Of a stretch of DNA of 10,905 bases, positions 1-7,443 are shown piece after piece. The notes beneath the pieces are model-generated. The model worked only from the letters and a program-made list of their open reading frames with translations. It searched no databases and had not been told where the DNA came from. The position numbers were made by a program, and so were the translations under genes. The stretch spans positions 1 to 10,905 of the forward strand of contig JANOLJ010000270.1 of the NCBI GenBank assembly GCA_031419715.1, read 5' to 3'. Position 1 is the stretch's first letter. Each line of letters begins with the position of its first letter. The stretch is from JAEMQF01 sp031419715. Its GTDB lineage: Bacteria > Pseudomonadota > Gammaproteobacteria > Burkholderiales > Burkholderiaceae_C.

Positions 1-1404
1 CGCAAGCTCTACGCGGTGATCGACGCCTTCGCGCAGAACCAAGGTCACCTGAACGTGACCGACGCGCGCTATGTGAACGCGCTCAAACTCTTTATTCAAG
101 GGGTCACGCCGCTGGAGTACTACGCGCACCGCGGCTTCGCCCACGCCGGGCGGCAGTTCACGGGCGCGGGCGCGCGCGTCGCGGCGCAGATGCAGTCGAT
201 CGACGAGCTGCGCCACTTCCAGACCGAGACGCATGCGATCTCGCACGACAACAAATACTTCAACGGCATGCACAGCCCGGGGAAGTGGTTCGACAACGTC
301 TGGTACCTCTCGGTGCCGAAGTCGTTCTTTGAAGATTCTTACAGCAGCGGGCCGTTCGAGTTCTTGACCGCGGTGAGCTTTTCGTTCGAGTACGTGCTGA
401 CGAATCTGCTGTTCGTGCCCTTCATGTCGGGCGCGGCGCACAACGGTGACCTGTCCACCGTGACGTTCGGTTTTTCGGCGCAGAGCGACGAGTCGCGCCA
501 CATGACTCTCGGCATTGAGTGCATCAAGTTCATGCTCGAACAAGATCCGGCGAACGTGCCGATCGTGCAGCGCTGGATGGACAAATGGTTCTGGCGCGGC
601 TACCGGCTGCTCACGCTGGTGGCGATGATGCAGGACTACATGCTGCCCAAGCGCGTGATGAGCTGGAAGCAGGCTTGGGAAATGTACGCCGAGGCCAGCG
701 GCGGCGCGCTGTTCAAAGACCTGGCGCGCTATGGCATCCGCGAGCCCAAGGGCTGGAAAGACGCCTGCGAAGGCAAAGACCACATCAGCCACCAGGCCTG
801 GGCCACGTTCTACCAATACAGCCACGCCGCGGCGTTCCACACCTGGATTCCCGGTGAAGACGAAATGGGCTGGCTGTCGCAGCAGTACCCCGACACCTTT
901 GATCGCTACTACCGCAGCCGCTTCGAACATTGGGCGGGTACGCAAAAGAAAGAAGGTCGATGGTTCAACCAGTACCTGCCGATGCTCTGCCAGATCTGCC
1001 AGGTGCCGATGCTCTTCACCGAGCCGGGTGACCCGACGCAGATCTGCTTTCGCGAAACCAGCTACCACGGCATGAAGTACCACTTCTGCAGCGACCACTG
1101 CAAAGAGATCTTCGACAACGAGCCGCGCAAGTACGTGCAGGCCTGGCTGCCGGTGCACCAGATTTACCAGGGCTCGTGCTACCCCGACGACATCAACCCC
1201 GCCTCGCCCGGCGACAGCCCGGTGCGCGAAGTGCTGCGCTACTACGGTGTGAATGCCGGCGCGGACAACGGCGATTTCACGTCGAGCCCCGACAGCCGCA
1301 ACTTCGCGGCGTGGCGTGGCGACAAGGGCGACGCGGCCGCGCCGGCCGCCCCCGCGACCGACGCGATGCCGCCCGTCCCAGGCGCACTCAAGCCAGCCCC
1401 ATGA
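1..1404 (+). CDS. dmpN: Phenol hydroxylase large (alpha, P3) oxygenase subunit, 5'-truncated by window edge
   Basis: This is the catalytic di-iron subunit of a soluble multicomponent phenol hydroxylase, which converts phenol and methylphenols to catechols with O2 and NADH-derived electrons. The reading frame is open from base 1, so the gene begins upstream; compared with remembered DmpN (about 517 residues), roughly 67 residues are missing. The 467 visible residues keep all six expected iron ligands: Glu39 (TPLEYYAH), Glu69 and His72 (DELRH), Glu130 (SFEYV), Glu164 and His167 (DESRH). Adding 67 gives 106/136/139/197/231/234, the numbering known for this family. Near the C terminus, CQIC and CSDHC (Cys330, 333, 363, 367) form a YHS-like four-cysteine site, matching the structural zinc site reported for phenol hydroxylases. 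The C terminus carries an Ala/Pro-rich tail of about 25 residues, absent from DmpN as I remember it. The stop overlaps the dmpO start (ATGA). Identification is very secure. Confidence 0.97.
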   Translation, partial: RKLYAVIDAFAQNQGHLNVTDARYVNALKLFIQGVTPLEYYAHRGFAHAGRQFTGAGARVAAQMQSIDELRHFQTETHAISHDNKYFNGMHSPGKWFDNVWYLSVPKSFFEDSYSSGPFEFLTAVSFSFEYVLTNLLFVPFMSGAAHNGDLSTVTFGFSAQSDESRHMTLGIECIKFMLEQDPANVPIVQRWMDKWFWRGYRLLTLVAMMQDYMLPKRVMSWKQAWEMYAEASGGALFKDLARYGIREPKGWKDACEGKDHISHQAWATFYQYSHAAAFHTWIPGEDEMGWLSQQYPDTFDRYYRSRFEHWAGTQKKEGRWFNQYLPMLCQICQVPMLFTEPGDPTQICFRETSYHGMKYHFCSDHCKEIFDNEPRKYVQAWLPVHQIYQGSCYPDDINPASPGDSPVREVLRYYGVNAGADNGDFTSSPDSRNFAAWRGDKGDAAAPAAPATDAMPPVPGALKPAP

Positions 1405-1808
1405 CAATGGACACGACCCTGCACACCGACGAGAAGCTCGTCAGCCTCGGACCTTACCCGCTGCGTGAAGCGGATCTGGAAGAGCGCTTTCACGGCAATC
1501 GCCTGATTTACGTTTGCTGGGAAAACCACCTCATGTACTGCGCGCCGTTTTGCGTGCCCCTGCCGCCCACGCTGCCGTTCGGCGCGCTGGTGCATGACCT
1601 GTTGCCCGAGCTTTACGGCGAACACCCCGAGTTCGAGCTGATCGACTGGCAGCGCGTCGAGTGGTTCAACTCCAACAAGCGTTTTCGGCCGGACTTCGGC
1701 AAGTCGCTTGCGCACCACGGCTTCGCGCACAAAACCTTGATCCGCTTTCGCACGCCGGCGCTGGTGGGCATTCAGCGCCAGTTGACGCCGGCGCAGCAGG
1801 CGTTTTGA
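1401..1808 (+). CDS. dmpO: Phenol hydroxylase small (gamma, P4) oxygenase subunit
   Basis: This is the small structural subunit of the (alpha-beta-gamma)2 phenol hydroxylase. It has no cofactor and packs against the large subunit. The 135-residue product contains the family-typical stretches LEERFHGNRLIYVCWENHL (about residues 27-45), the CAPFCVPLPPTLPFG segment (about 48-62), and HPEFELIDW followed by a KSLAHHGFAHKTLIRFRTP-like C-terminal region. I chose ATG 1401 because it gives the translationally coupled ATGA overlap with the dmpN stop; ATG 1407, two codons later, is an equally possible start. No strong Shine-Dalgarno is visible, which fits coupling. The protein is longer than DmpO (about 119 residues as remembered), mainly from about ten extra N-terminal residues and a Gln-rich C-terminal end. 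Family assignment is firm from order and sequence. Confidence 0.94.
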   Translation: MTMDTTLHTDEKLVSLGPYPLREADLEERFHGNRLIYVCWENHLMYCAPFCVPLPPTLPFGALVHDLLPELYGEHPEFELIDWQRVEWFNSNKRFRPDFGKSLAHHGFAHKTLIRFRTPALVGIQRQLTPAQQAF

Positions 1809-1824
1809 ACGAACCGAACTCGCG

Positions 1825-2889
1825 ATGAGCCACCAACTCACCATCGAGCCACTCGGCGCGACGATCGAAGTCGAAGACGGCCAGCCGCTGCTCGACGCCG
1901 CGCTGCGCCAGGGCATCTACATCCCGCACGCCTGCGGCCATGGCCTGTGCGGCACCTGCAAGGTCGAGGTGCTGGAGGGCGAGGTTGACCACGGCGCGGC
2001 GAACCCGTTTGCGCTGATGGACTTCGAGCGCGACGCCGGCAAGACGCTCGCCTGCTGCGCAACGCTGCAAAGCGACGCGACGATCGAGGCCGACATCGAC
2101 GAAGAGCCCGACGCGGAAATCATTCCGGTGCGCGACTTCGACACGACGGTGGTCAAAACGCAAGACCTGACCCCAACGATCAAAGGCATCTTCCTGAAGC
2201 TCCCCGAGCCGATCCACTTCCAGGCCGGCCAGTATGTGCAAGTCGTGGTGCCGGGGGTCGAAGGCGGGCGCGCGTTCTCAATCGCGAACTCGCCCGCCCA
2301 GGTTGCCGCCAGCGGCGAGGTCGAGCTGAACGTGCGCCAGGTGCAGGGCGGCGCCGGCACGGCCTGGTTGCACCAGAAGCTTGGCGCCGGGCAAAAGCTG
2401 CGCATCTCCGGCCCCTACGGGCGCTTTTTCGTTCGCAAGTCGGCCGACCTGCCTGTAGTTTTCATGGCTGGTGGCTCGGGCCTGTCGAGCCCGCGGTCGA
2501 TGATTCTTGAGTTGCTCGAACAAGGTTTCGCGCGCAAGGTCACGCTCGTCTACGGCCAGCGCATCCGCGACGAGCTTTACTACGACGAGCAGTTTCGCCG
2601 GCTCGCCGCCGAATATTCCAACTTCACTTACGTGCCCGCCCTGTCCCACGAGACCGGCGGGGTGCCGGCGGGGGTTTTCCAGGGCTTTGTGCACGACGCG
2701 GCGAAGGCGCATTTCAACGGCAACTTCTCGGGCCACAAGGCTTATCTGTGCGGCCCGCCGTTGATGATTGAAGCCTGCATCGGCACGCTGATGCAAGGGC
2801 GCTTGTTCGAGCGCGACATCTACACCGAAAAGTTCCTCAGTGCAGCGGACACGAACCAGCCGCGCAGCCCCCTGTTCAAGCGCGTCTGA
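1825..2889 (+). CDS. dmpP: Phenol hydroxylase P5 reductase component (FAD, [2Fe-2S])
   Basis: This reductase passes electrons from NADH through FAD and a plant-type [2Fe-2S] cluster to the di-iron hydroxylase. The 354 residues match the usual DmpP length (about 353). The N-terminal ferredoxin domain (residues 1-90) has CGHGLCGTC supplying Cys37, Cys42 and Cys45, with the fourth ligand at Cys77 or Cys78. The FAD-binding barrel follows (about 100-205), with RAFSIANSP at 149-157 as the RxYS-type flavin motif. The NAD-binding domain (about 208-340) has GGSGLS at 216-221, CGPP at 309-312 and an EKF near the C terminus, all typical of ferredoxin-NADP reductase-like oxidoreductases. ATG 1825 starts 16 bases after the dmpO stop with only a weak ribosome binding site. 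It is in the same operon as dmpN and dmpO. Confidence 0.96.
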   Translation: MSHQLTIEPLGATIEVEDGQPLLDAALRQGIYIPHACGHGLCGTCKVEVLEGEVDHGAANPFALMDFERDAGKTLACCATLQSDATIEADIDEEPDAEIIPVRDFDTTVVKTQDLTPTIKGIFLKLPEPIHFQAGQYVQVVVPGVEGGRAFSIANSPAQVAASGEVELNVRQVQGGAGTAWLHQKLGAGQKLRISGPYGRFFVRKSADLPVVFMAGGSGLSSPRSMILELLEQGFARKVTLVYGQRIRDELYYDEQFRRLAAEYSNFTYVPALSHETGGVPAGVFQGFVHDAAKAHFNGNFSGHKAYLCGPPLMIEACIGTLMQGRLFERDIYTEKFLSAADTNQPRSPLFKRV

Positions 2890-2901
2890 GACTCACCAAC
2901 G

Positions 2902-3258
2902 ATGTGGGATTCCCGCCCGAAGGTCGAAGTGCTGTGCGTGCAGACCGGCGAAAGCTACCTCTGTGCCACCAGCGAGAGCCTGCTTGCCGGCATGCTGCGC
3001 CTGGGCCGCAAGGGCATCCCGGTGGGCTGCACGGCGGGCGGTTGTGGTGTATGCAAGGTGCGCATCGTGCAGGGTGAAGTGAAGCAACTCGGGCCGGTGA
3101 GCCGCGCCCATGTCAGCGAAGAAGACGAAGCGGCGGGCTGCACCCTGGCCTGCCGCGTCGCACCGGTCACCGCCGTGAGGCTGGAGGTTGCCGGCAAGTT
3201 GATCAAGCCTTTCCGGTCGGGTTTCGCCACGGCGGCGGACCCGTTGTCTAAGCAGTAG
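2902..3258 (+). CDS. dmpQ: Plant-type [2Fe-2S] ferredoxin for catechol 2,3-dioxygenase reactivation (DmpQ/XylT-like)
   Basis: This is a small chloroplast-type ferredoxin. In the xyl, dmp and related pathways its homologue XylT re-reduces the active-site iron of catechol 2,3-dioxygenase after oxidative inactivation by substituted catechols. The 118-residue product has the cluster motif GCTAGGCGVC, giving Cys43, Cys48 and Cys51, and a distal LACR with Cys84 as the likely fourth ligand; Cys80 is nearby. ATG 2902 lies 12 bases after the dmpP stop. The gene sits immediately before dmpB, its expected partner. The electron donor is probably DmpP, but this is inference. It cannot be a reductase because no flavin or NAD domain is present. 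Confidence 0.93.
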   Translation: MWDSRPKVEVLCVQTGESYLCATSESLLAGMLRLGRKGIPVGCTAGGCGVCKVRIVQGEVKQLGPVSRAHVSEEDEAAGCTLACRVAPVTAVRLEVAGKLIKPFRSGFATAADPLSKQ

Positions 3259-3267
3259 TTCAACGTT

Positions 3268-3274
3268 GAAGGAG
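3268..3274 (+). promoter_or_regulatory. Strong Shine-Dalgarno of dmpB
   Basis: GAAGGAG lies seven bases before ATG 3282. It is the best match to the anti-Shine-Dalgarno sequence in the operon, fixes the dmpB start, and suggests high translation of catechol 2,3-dioxygenase relative to its neighbours. Confidence 0.85.
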
Positions 3275-3281
3275 ACATGAA

Positions 3282-4226
3282 ATGGGTGTGATGAGAATTG
3301 GGCACGTCAGCCTCAAGGTGATGGACATGGCCGCGGCTGTGAAGCACTACGAGAACGTACTGGGTTTGAAGAAGACCATGGAGGACAAGAGCGGCAACGT
3401 CTACTTGAAGGCCTGGGACGAATGGGACAAGTACTCCGTGATCCTCACGCCGTCCGACCGCGCCGGCATGAACCATGTGGCCTACAAGGTGCGCGACGAC
3501 GCCGGCCTCGACGTGCTGCAAAAGAAGATTGAAGCCGCCGGCATCAAGACCAAGCTGCTGCCCGAGGGCACGCTGCCCGCCACCGGCCGCATGCTGCAAT
3601 TTGCGATGCCCAGCGGCCACGACATGCGCCTGTACGCGATGAAAGAGTGCGTGGGCACGGATGTCGGTTCGATCAACCCCGACCCCTGGCCCGACGGCCT
3701 GAAGGGCGCCGGCTCGCACTGGCTCGACCACGTGCTGCTGATGTGCGAGTTCGATCCCGGCAAGGGCATCAACAAGGTCGCCGAGAACACCAAGTTCTTC
3801 CTCGAAGTGCTCGACTTCTTCCAGACCGAACAAGTCACGGTCGGCCCGGGCGGGGCGTTCCAACTCGCGTCATTCATTTCGTGTTCGAGCAAGCCGCACG
3901 ACATCGCCTTCGTCGGCGGGCCCACGCCGGGGCTGCACCACGTGTCGTTCTTCCTCGACTCGTGGCACGACATCCTGAAAGCCGGCGACGTGATGGCGAA
4001 GAACAAGGTGCGAATCGACATCGCGCCGACGCGCCACGGCATCACGCGCGGCGAAACGATTTACTTCTTCGACCCGAGCGGCAACCGCAACGAAACCTTC
4101 GCCGGCCTGGGCTACCAGGCGCAGCGCGACCGGCCGGTGACCACCTGGACGGAAGACGAAGTCGGGCGCGGAATTTTTTACCACACCGGTGTGCTGCCGG
4201 CATCGTTCACCGAGGTCTATACCTGA
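3282..4226 (+). CDS. dmpB: Catechol 2,3-dioxygenase (extradiol, type I)
   Basis: This Fe(II) enzyme cleaves catechol next to its hydroxyls, giving yellow 2-hydroxymuconic semialdehyde. The 314 residues form two vicinal oxygen chelate domains (about 1-140 and 145-290), as in XylE (307 residues). Aligned by eye with XylE, the iron ligands are His150 (WLDH), His220 (LHHVSF) and Glu271 (SGNRNE). The catalytic His206 (KPHD), His252 (TRHG) and Tyr261 (TIYFF) are all kept, together with the extradiol signature around 250-272 (APTRHGITRGE through FDPSGNRNE). The start (MGVMRIGHVSLKV) lines up with the family's N terminus and has a strong ribosome binding site. From memory it looks closer to the betaproteobacterial phenol-pathway enzymes (subfamily I.2.C-like) than to Pseudomonas XylE; a tree would settle this. 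It follows its ferredoxin partner dmpQ by 23 bases. Confidence 0.97.
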   Translation: MGVMRIGHVSLKVMDMAAAVKHYENVLGLKKTMEDKSGNVYLKAWDEWDKYSVILTPSDRAGMNHVAYKVRDDAGLDVLQKKIEAAGIKTKLLPEGTLPATGRMLQFAMPSGHDMRLYAMKECVGTDVGSINPDPWPDGLKGAGSHWLDHVLLMCEFDPGKGINKVAENTKFFLEVLDFFQTEQVTVGPGGAFQLASFISCSSKPHDIAFVGGPTPGLHHVSFFLDSWHDILKAGDVMAKNKVRIDIAPTRHGITRGETIYFFDPSGNRNETFAGLGYQAQRDRPVTTWTEDEVGRGIFYHTGVLPASFTEVYT

Positions 4227-4258
4227 GCCTCACTCTGCATCAAGGGTAACGCGTCCTG

Positions 4259-4296
4259 CCCCCTCTCCCCCTCGGGGGAGAGGGCTGGGGTGAGGG
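4259..4296. repeat. REP-like GC-rich dispersed repeat with perfect hairpin between dmpB and dmpC
   Basis: A perfect 11-base inverted repeat, CCCTCTCCCCC (4261-4271) and GGGGGAGAGGG (4274-4284), is separated by TC, so a folded RNA would have about ten pairs and a four-base CUCG loop. The right arm runs on as CTGGGGTGAGGG. That core plus extension is a dispersed intergenic element I remember from many proteobacterial genomes, usually with a matching CCCTCACCCC on the far left; here that left extension is missing. No run of T follows, so it is not a typical intrinsic terminator. Multi-copy status in this genome cannot be seen from one window. Confidence 0.75.
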
Positions 4297-4298
4297 AG
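4293..4298 (+). promoter_or_regulatory. Probable Shine-Dalgarno of dmpC, provided by the repeat
   Basis: AGGGAG lies 12 bases before ATG 4311, somewhat farther than ideal. Its first four bases are the end of the REP-like element, so the repeat appears to supply the ribosome binding site of dmpC. Confidence 0.5.
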
Positions 4299-4310
4299 AA
4301 AGCCATCCAC

Positions 4311-5765
4311 ATGAAACAAATCCAGAACTTCATCAACGGCGAATACGCCAAGAGCAGCAAGACCTTCGACAAGCGCTCGCCGGTCACCGGCGCGGTGATC
4401 GCGCAAGTCGCCCATGCGAGCCGTGAGGAGGTCGATGCCGCCGTGCGCGCCGCGCGCGCCGCGCTCACCGGCCCGTGGGCGAAGATGACCGTGACGGAAC
4501 GCACCGAGCGCCTGCACGCCGTGGCGGACGGCATCACGAAGCGCTTTGACCAATTCCTCGCCGCCGAATGCGAAGACACCGGCAAGCCGATGAGCCTGGC
4601 CAAACACATCGACATTCCGCGCGGCGCGGCCAACTTCAAAATCTTCGCCGACGTGGTGAAGAACGTACCGACCGAATTTTTCGAGATGGCCACACCCGAT
4701 GGCCGCGGCGCCATCAACTACGGCTACCGCTCTCCCGTGGGCGTGGTCGGCGTGATCTGCCCGTGGAATCTACCGCTGCTGCTGATGACGTGGAAGGTCG
4801 GCCCGGCACTCGCCTGCGGCAACACCGTCGTCGTCAAGCCTTCCGAAGAAACGCCGCAGACCGCCGCGTTGCTGGGCGAAGTGATGAACGAGGCCGGCAT
4901 ACCGAAGGGCGTGTACAACGTGGTGCACGGCTTCGGGCCCGATTCGGCGGGCGAGTTCGTCACGACCCACCCGCGGGTCGATGCGATCACGTTCACTGGA
5001 GAGACGCGCACCGGCGAAGTCATCATGAAGGCCGCCGCCAAAGGCGCGCGCCCGGTGAGCCTGGAGATGGGCGGCAAGAACGCTGCGATCGTGTTTGCCG
5101 ATTGCGACTTCGGCGCGGCAGTCGAGGGCACGATGCGCAGCGTGTTCGCCAACTGCGGCCAGGTGTGTCTGGGCACGGAGCGTGTGTATGTGGAGCGGCC
5201 GATCTTCGACAAGTTCGTCGCCGCGCTGAAGAATGGCGCTGAGAAGTTGAAACTCGGCGTGCCGCAAGACGCGAGCACCGGCATGGGCCCGCTCATCAGC
5301 CAGGAGCATCAGGCCAAGGTACTGTCGTACTACAAACTCGCTGTTGCAGAGGGCGCCACCGTGGTCACGGGCGGCAGTGTGCCGAGCATGGCCGGCGATC
5401 TGGCGGCGGGCTCGTGGATTGAACCGACGATCTGGACCGGACTTCCCGAGACCGCGCGCGTCATCAAGGAAGAGATCTTCGGCCCGTGCTGCCACATCGC
5501 GCCCTTCGACAGCGAAGACGAAGTGCTGGCCAAGGCCAACGACAACGCCTACGGCCTGGCGTGTTCGATCTGGACCCGCGACCTGGCGCGCGCGCACCGC
5601 TTCGCGCAGCGCATGAACGTCGGCCTGGCGTGGGTGAACAGTTGGTTCCTGCGGGATCTGCGCACGCCGTTCGGCGGCGCCAAACAGTCGGGCATCGGCC
5701 GCGAAGGCGGTGTGCATTCGCTGGAGTTCTATACCGAGCTGAAGAATGTCTGCATCAAACTTTGA
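4311..5765 (+). CDS. dmpC: 2-Hydroxymuconic semialdehyde dehydrogenase
   Basis: This NAD-dependent aldehyde dehydrogenase oxidises 2-hydroxymuconic semialdehyde to 2-hydroxymuconate (4-oxalocrotonate enol), opening the oxidative branch of the meta pathway. ATG 4311 gives 484 residues (DmpC about 486) and the expected N terminus MKQIQNFINGEY. An upstream in-frame GTG at 4290 lies inside the repeat and is unlikely. Family landmarks are PWNLP with oxyanion Asn154, Lys176 (KPSEE) for cofactor binding, FTGETRTGE (228-236), the general base Glu252 in LEMGGKN, and catalytic Cys286 in FANCGQVCLGTERV; EEIFGP follows further on. The C terminus GREGGVHSLEFYTELKNVCIKL-type ending is very close to DmpC/XylG as remembered. 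The dmpD start follows by six bases. No missing residue or frameshift is seen. Confidence 0.97.
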   Translation: MKQIQNFINGEYAKSSKTFDKRSPVTGAVIAQVAHASREEVDAAVRAARAALTGPWAKMTVTERTERLHAVADGITKRFDQFLAAECEDTGKPMSLAKHIDIPRGAANFKIFADVVKNVPTEFFEMATPDGRGAINYGYRSPVGVVGVICPWNLPLLLMTWKVGPALACGNTVVVKPSEETPQTAALLGEVMNEAGIPKGVYNVVHGFGPDSAGEFVTTHPRVDAITFTGETRTGEVIMKAAAKGARPVSLEMGGKNAAIVFADCDFGAAVEGTMRSVFANCGQVCLGTERVYVERPIFDKFVAALKNGAEKLKLGVPQDASTGMGPLISQEHQAKVLSYYKLAVAEGATVVTGGSVPSMAGDLAAGSWIEPTIWTGLPETARVIKEEIFGPCCHIAPFDSEDEVLAKANDNAYGLACSIWTRDLARAHRFAQRMNVGLAWVNSWFLRDLRTPFGGAKQSGIGREGGVHSLEFYTELKNVCIKL

Positions 5766-5771
5766 TCGTCC

Positions 5772-6623
5772 ATGAGCAACCCTGAAATCGCCCGAAGCAT
5801 CGTTGCAGCAGGCATTCGCACCAACGTCCACGACGTGGGCAGCGGCCCACCCGTGCTGCTGATCCACGGCTCGGGGCCCGGCGTTTCCGCTTGGGCAAAC
5901 TGGCGCCTGCTAATGCCCGAACTGGCGAAGAGCCGGCGGGTCATCGCGCCCGACATGGTGGGCTTCGGCTACAGCGAACGGCCGGTGAATCAGCACTACG
6001 ACATGGACACCTGGATCGCGCAAGCCGTGGGCCTGCTCGACGCCTTGGAGATCGAACGAACCGATCTGGTGGGCAACTCGTTCGGCGGCGCGCTGGCGCT
6101 CGCGCTGACGATCCGCCACCCAAAGCGCGTGCGCCGCCTCGTGCTGATGGGCAGTGTGGGCGTGAAGTTTCCGATCACACCCGGCCTGGAGGCCGTGTGG
6201 GGCTACGAGCCCACGCTTGCCAATATGCGCGCGCTGCTCGACATCTTTGCGTTCGACCGCAAACTCGTCACCGACGAGCTCGCCAAGCTGCGTTACGAGG
6301 CGAGCATCCGCCCGGGATTTCACGAGTCGTTCGCAGCGATGTTCCCCGCACCGCGCCAGGCTTCAGTCGACGCGATGGCAAGCCGCGATGAAGACATACG
6401 CGCGATCGCGCAGCAAACGCTCGTCGTGCACGGCCGCGAAGACAAGGTGATTCCGCTGGCGAATTCGCAAGCGCTCGCGCGCCTGATCCCGCGCGCGCAG
6501 TTGCACGTCTACCCGCAATGCGGCCACTGGACGCAGATTGAACACGCGGCGCGCTTCGCGCAGCTCGTCGAAAACTTCCTCGCTGAGGCCGGCGCCGACG
6601 AGCCGAAGCCGCTGAACACTTGA
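5772..6623 (+). CDS. dmpD: 2-Hydroxymuconic semialdehyde hydrolase (alpha/beta hydrolase)
   Basis: This C-C bond hydrolase splits 2-hydroxymuconic semialdehyde to formate and 2-hydroxypenta-2,4-dienoate, or splits ring-cleavage ketones to the matching acid. It forms the hydrolytic branch that bypasses DmpC and DmpH. The 283 residues have the alpha/beta hydrolase layout: HGSGPGVSAW at 32-41 (oxyanion region), nucleophile Ser103 in GNSFGG, Asp224 in HGRED, and His252 in CGHWTQIEH. The lid region includes the subfamily-typical GSVGVKFPITPGLEAVWGY stretch (127-145). All three catalytic residues are intact. ATG 5772 lies six bases after the dmpC stop, so translation is probably coupled. Length and motifs match DmpD/XylF. 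Confidence 0.97.
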   Translation: MSNPEIARSIVAAGIRTNVHDVGSGPPVLLIHGSGPGVSAWANWRLLMPELAKSRRVIAPDMVGFGYSERPVNQHYDMDTWIAQAVGLLDALEIERTDLVGNSFGGALALALTIRHPKRVRRLVLMGSVGVKFPITPGLEAVWGYEPTLANMRALLDIFAFDRKLVTDELAKLRYEASIRPGFHESFAAMFPAPRQASVDAMASRDEDIRAIAQQTLVVHGREDKVIPLANSQALARLIPRAQLHVYPQCGHWTQIEHAARFAQLVENFLAEAGADEPKPLNT

Positions 6624-6647
6624 TTCCATTCAACGCCCGAGACCCCA

Positions 6648-7430
6648 ATGACCCCCGAACTGATCACCACACTTGGCGACGAGTTGTACGACGCGCTCAA
6701 AGCGTGCCGCGTCGTCGAGCCGCTGACGAACCGCTACACCGACATTACGGTTGACGACGCCTACCGCATCCAGCAGCGCATGCTGTCGCGCCGCATCGCC
6801 GCAGGCGAGCGCGTGGTGGGCAAGAAGGTCGGCGTGACCAGCAAGGCGGTGATGGACATGCTGGGCGTGTACCAACCCGACTTCGGCTACCTGACTGACG
6901 CGATGGTCTACAACGAAGGCCAGGCGATACCCGCGAACACGCTGATCCAGCCCAAGGCCGAAGGCGAGATCGCCTTCGTGCTGAAGAAGACGCTGAAGGG
7001 CCCGGGCGTGAGTGCGGCCGACGTGCTGGCCGCGACGGACGGCGTGATGGCGTGCTTCGAGATCGTCGACTCGCGCATCAAGGACTGGAAGATCAAGATC
7101 CAGGACACCGTGTCCGACAACGCCTCGTGCGGTGTGTTCGTGCTCGGCGACCGGCTGGTGGACCCGCGCGACGTGGACCTCGCCACCTGCGGCATGATCC
7201 TCGAGAAGAACGGCGACATCGTCGCCACCGGCGCCGGTGCCGCGGCCCTGGGCGCACCCGCCAATGCCGTGGCCTGGTTGGCGAACACGCTGGGCAAACT
7301 CGGCATTGCGCTCGAAGCCGGTGAAGTGGTGCTGTCGGGTTCGCTCGCCATCATGGTGCCGGTGAAAGCGGGAGACAGCCTGCGCGTGACGATCGGCGGC
7401 ATCGGCGGCTGCTCGGTGCGCTTCGTCTGA
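6648..7430 (+). CDS. dmpE: 2-Hydroxypenta-2,4-dienoate (2-oxopent-4-enoate) hydratase
   Basis: This divalent-metal enzyme adds water to 2-hydroxypenta-2,4-dienoate to give 4-hydroxy-2-oxovalerate, the point where both meta branches meet. The 260 residues belong to the hydratase/decarboxylase family shared with DmpH and MhpD. Metal ligands by analogy with MhpD are Glu105 and Glu107 (AEGEIAF) and Glu138 (CFEIVDSR); Lys60 in VGKKVGVTS is a conserved active-site lysine. The starting stretch MTPELITTLGDELYDAL and the DWKIKIQDTVSDNASCG segment follow DmpE rather than DmpH, which separates it from the paralogue at 8258. ATG 6648 lies 24 bases after dmpD. In several dmp systems DmpE and DmpH form a complex; here their genes are split by an SDR gene. 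Confidence 0.95.
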   Translation: MTPELITTLGDELYDALKACRVVEPLTNRYTDITVDDAYRIQQRMLSRRIAAGERVVGKKVGVTSKAVMDMLGVYQPDFGYLTDAMVYNEGQAIPANTLIQPKAEGEIAFVLKKTLKGPGVSAADVLAATDGVMACFEIVDSRIKDWKIKIQDTVSDNASCGVFVLGDRLVDPRDVDLATCGMILEKNGDIVATGAGAAALGAPANAVAWLANTLGKLGIALEAGEVVLSGSLAIMVPVKAGDSLRVTIGGIGGCSVRFV

Positions 7431-7443
7431 ACCGGGCCGCACC

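Noticed and set aside
2955..3863. 302-residue minus-strand open frame across dmpQ and dmpB
   Set aside because: It lies opposite two well-identified enzymes, spans their intergenic region and shows no recognisable domain; a GC artefact.
4261..4284. Hairpin after dmpB as an intrinsic terminator ending the operon
   Set aside because: No T run follows, and dmpC onward are same-pathway genes on the same strand; the element fits a dispersed repeat better. Partial attenuation remains possible.
4290..4310. GTG 4290 as the start of dmpC
   Set aside because: It would add seven residues encoded by the repeat; the ATG at 4311 gives the expected family N terminus and has AGGGAG upstream.
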